Assembly: GCA_965247175.1 (NCBI GenBank)
Contig: OZ252006.1
Location: 3,038,001-3,102,000, forward strand
DNA length: 64,000 nt
DNA from: JANQMX01 sp965247175
GTDB lineage: Bacteria > Pseudomonadota > Alphaproteobacteria > Kiloniellales > DSM-21159
Reading direction: 5' to 3'
Under the pieces are notes generated by a model, which saw only the letters and a program-made list of their open reading frames with translations, did not search any database and was not told where the DNA came from. This document shows positions 62,365-64,000 of the stretch, piece by piece. Each line of letters begins with the position of its first letter. The first letter of the stretch is position 1. The position numbers and the translations under genes were made by a program.

Positions 62365-62784
62365 GTGCATTATCTCGACACCATGGGTGGCCGCGTCTCG
62401 GCTGCGCGTGAGGCTGCCGGTCTGACGGTAGCCCAGGCCGCGCGCCGGCTCGGCGTCAAGACCGCGACCCTGAGCAACTGGGAAAACGACCGCAGCGAAC
62501 CGCGCGCCAACCGCCTGACCATGCTGGCCGGCCTCTTGAACGTCTCCCCCATGTGGCTGATCACCGGCCGCGGCGACGGCGTCTCCGAACCTGACATGCC
62601 GCTGGAAGTGGCTCAGGTGAAGACGGCGCTCGACCAGGTGCTGGCGCATCAGGCCCTGCTGGCCGAGGCGGTGGACCGGCTGAAAATCGCCGTGAGCCGG
62701 ATGGACGGCACCGCAGACTTCGAGTCCAAGATCGACGAGGCCGTCGAAGCCGCCGAAAACGGCGGCATCAGCGAAGCGGCTTAA
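62365..62784 (+). CDS. XRE-family helix-turn-helix protein
   Basis: This is a 139-residue protein. The N-terminal half is a Cro/CI-type helix-turn-helix (VSAAREAAGLTVAQAARRLG and TATLSNWENDRSEPRANRLT). The C-terminal half is mostly helical and may dimerise. GTG 62365 follows GAGGAGC. It overlaps the convergent EamA gene by 4 bases. Its target may be its own promoter, which has inverted repeats. Confidence 0.88.
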   Translation: MHYLDTMGGRVSAAREAAGLTVAQAARRLGVKTATLSNWENDRSEPRANRLTMLAGLLNVSPMWLITGRGDGVSEPDMPLEVAQVKTALDQVLAHQALLAEAVDRLKIAVSRMDGTADFESKIDEAVEAAENGGISEAA

Positions 62785-63752
62785 GAGGAGCCGCGAGCGG
62801 CCAAAGCCGAGAGCGCGATACCGCCCAGGATGAGGCCGCCACCGATCAGGATGTGCGGCGACAGGACGGCGATCCCTAAGGCCACCAAGAGCAAGGTCGA
62901 CAGCACCGGCGTCAGATAGGCCAGGCTGGAGAGCACCCTGCCGTCGCCGAAGCGGACGCCGTGGTCCCACATGAGGTTGGCCAAGCCCATCGGGCCGACG
63001 CCGATCAGCAGCATCGCCAGAAGCGCCGCCGGCTCGAAGGCTTGTGTCGTGTCTTCGCCGAAGGCGATGTGCAGCGCCAGCGCGATGACCGCCGCCACCC
63101 CGCAAGCTGTCCCGGCCGCATCCGGCGGCCCACCCGTAAGCTTGCCCCGCAGGGCGCTGTAGACGGCAAAGCAGGTCGCTGCGCAGAGAGCGAGCAGATA
63201 GCCGAACAACCCATCGCCGGCGGCAGCCGCGCCGCCCTGGGAGAGAAGCTGCGGCGAGACAAACCAGACCAAACCGGCGAAGCCCAAAAGCGAGCCGAGA
63301 AGCTGCCAGCGGGTCGGCTTGGCGACCCCTGCAAGCCCGAGAAAGGCGACCATCAAGAGCGGCCAGAGATAGGAGATCAGATTGACCTCCGCCGCCGGCG
63401 CATAGCGCAGCGCCGTTACGTAGAGGCCGTTGTGGCCGAGAAAGCCGAGCACCATGAGGCAGAGCACCGGGAGCGGCACGGCCAGCATCTCCCGCAGCGA
63501 CTGCCCGCGGGCGAGCCGCGCGGCGCAGAAGGCAAGAAAGCCGGCGGCGAAGGCACCAGCGATGAACAGCAGCGGCGGCAGGCTGGTGCCCAAGACGGCG
63601 AAGCTGGCCGCGGTCGACCAAACGAGAACGGCACCGCCGCCGATGACCGTTGCGCTGCGCGCAGTCGGCCCCGTGCTCGGCTTGCCGGCTCCCCCATTGT
63701 GGCCGGCGAGCGGGAACGAGACCGGAATGGCCGCTTGTGCCACAGTCAGCAT
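62781..63752 (-). CDS. EamA/DMT-family transporter, YddG-like
   Basis: This 323-residue membrane protein has ten apparent helices in two EamA repeats. Conserved segments are LGFLGHNGLYVTALRYAPAA, NLISYLWPLLMVAFLGL and GPMGLANLMWDHGV. These fit the aromatic amino acid exporter YddG group. It converges with the XRE gene. Substrate assignment is tentative. Confidence 0.87.
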   Translation of the reverse strand: MLTVAQAAIPVSFPLAGHNGGAGKPSTGPTARSATVIGGGAVLVWSTAASFAVLGTSLPPLLFIAGAFAAGFLAFCAARLARGQSLREMLAVPLPVLCLMVLGFLGHNGLYVTALRYAPAAEVNLISYLWPLLMVAFLGLAGVAKPTRWQLLGSLLGFAGLVWFVSPQLLSQGGAAAAGDGLFGYLLALCAATCFAVYSALRGKLTGGPPDAAGTACGVAAVIALALHIAFGEDTTQAFEPAALLAMLLIGVGPMGLANLMWDHGVRFGDGRVLSSLAYLTPVLSTLLLVALGIAVLSPHILIGGGLILGGIALSALAARGSS

Positions 63753-63938
63753 GGCAAGACCCCTATGAACGTTTCAATCGACAAAGCCCTGCGCGCATCG
63801 CCCCCTTTGCGCGCCGTTGAACCACGAGTCCGGCACGCAGACGTTGAGATGTCTCAAGAGAGCCTGCTCGATGCGAGATGACTTGAGCCCTTCCCTTGAG
63901 AGGGCGAAGCTTCGAGCACCTTGGAGACTGGGAGCAGA

Positions 63939-64000
63939 ATGACGAACGAAACGACGATCACCTGCCGCGACGGGCGGTCCTTTCCGTTCGTGCCGGCCAA
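63939..64000 (+). CDS. Start of a gene truncated by the window end
   Basis: ATG 63939 follows GGGAG at a good distance. The reading frame remains open to the end of the window, starting MTNETTITCRDGRSFPFVPA. Only about 20 residues are visible, so no family can be assigned. The 186 bases between it and the EamA gene show no other gene. Confidence 0.45.
   Translation, partial: MTNETTITCRDGRSFPFVPA

Overview
The window is a GC-rich bacterial chromosome segment, densely packed with genes that often overlap by 4 bases. The gene content suggests a heterotrophic alphaproteobacterium, perhaps from the Rhodospirillales: a glycerol-type ABC importer with a DUF2160-like small membrane protein, several binding-protein ABC importers, a CaiB enzyme beside a LysR regulator, and DUF3179 and YejABEF-type genes. 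This placement is an inference, because the window has no rRNA or marker gene that would settle it. No phage, transposase, integrase or CRISPR array was seen.

Left third (1-24200). A partial LysR regulator diverges from a CoA-transferase gene. A 12-gene minus-strand operon (11442 to 1358) follows. It encodes a glycerol/polyol-type ABC importer (binding protein, two permeases, a small membrane protein, two ATPases), then a complete PEP-dependent dihydroxyacetone kinase: DhaL, separate EIIA, HPr and EI proteins, a small HTH protein, and DhaK. A divergent amidohydrolase gene appears to share its operator. Next is a plus-strand catabolic cluster (13386-21014): a GntR/FCD regulator, a polyamine-type ABC importer, a cobalt-type nitrile hydratase split into three polypeptides, an isocitrate-lyase-family C-C lyase and an isochorismatase-fold amidase. 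It reads as an uptake and degradation route for an unidentified nitrile or amide. A DUF3179 protein and a TPR-sulfotransferase follow.

Middle (24200-41600). A 2410-residue multidomain extracellular-type protein carries a calcineurin-like phosphoesterase domain and several lectin-like domains. It is followed by an MFS transporter, a small secreted protein, and an unusual protein that joins a ClpS domain, a ClpX-type zinc finger and a Cdc48/FtsH-type AAA+ module. A LacI regulator diverges from a threonate/erythronate operon (denD-ltnD-otnK-otnC), with a perfect 14-base palindrome at the -35 region. That pathway and the DHA kinase both yield dihydroxyacetone phosphate. A tRNA-Ser(CGA) gene follows.

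Right third (41600-64000). Here lie a dTDP-L-rhamnose operon (rmlCBDA) with a glycosyltransferase, rimO-mepA, and a small lipoprotein gene flanked by two related long hairpin elements. Next come MarR, EamA exporter, Lrp and universal stress genes, a PPOX flavoprotein, an SDR, a hydroxyacid reductase, an MFS transporter, and a yejABEF peptide importer. An XRE regulator, a second EamA exporter and the start of a truncated gene close the window.
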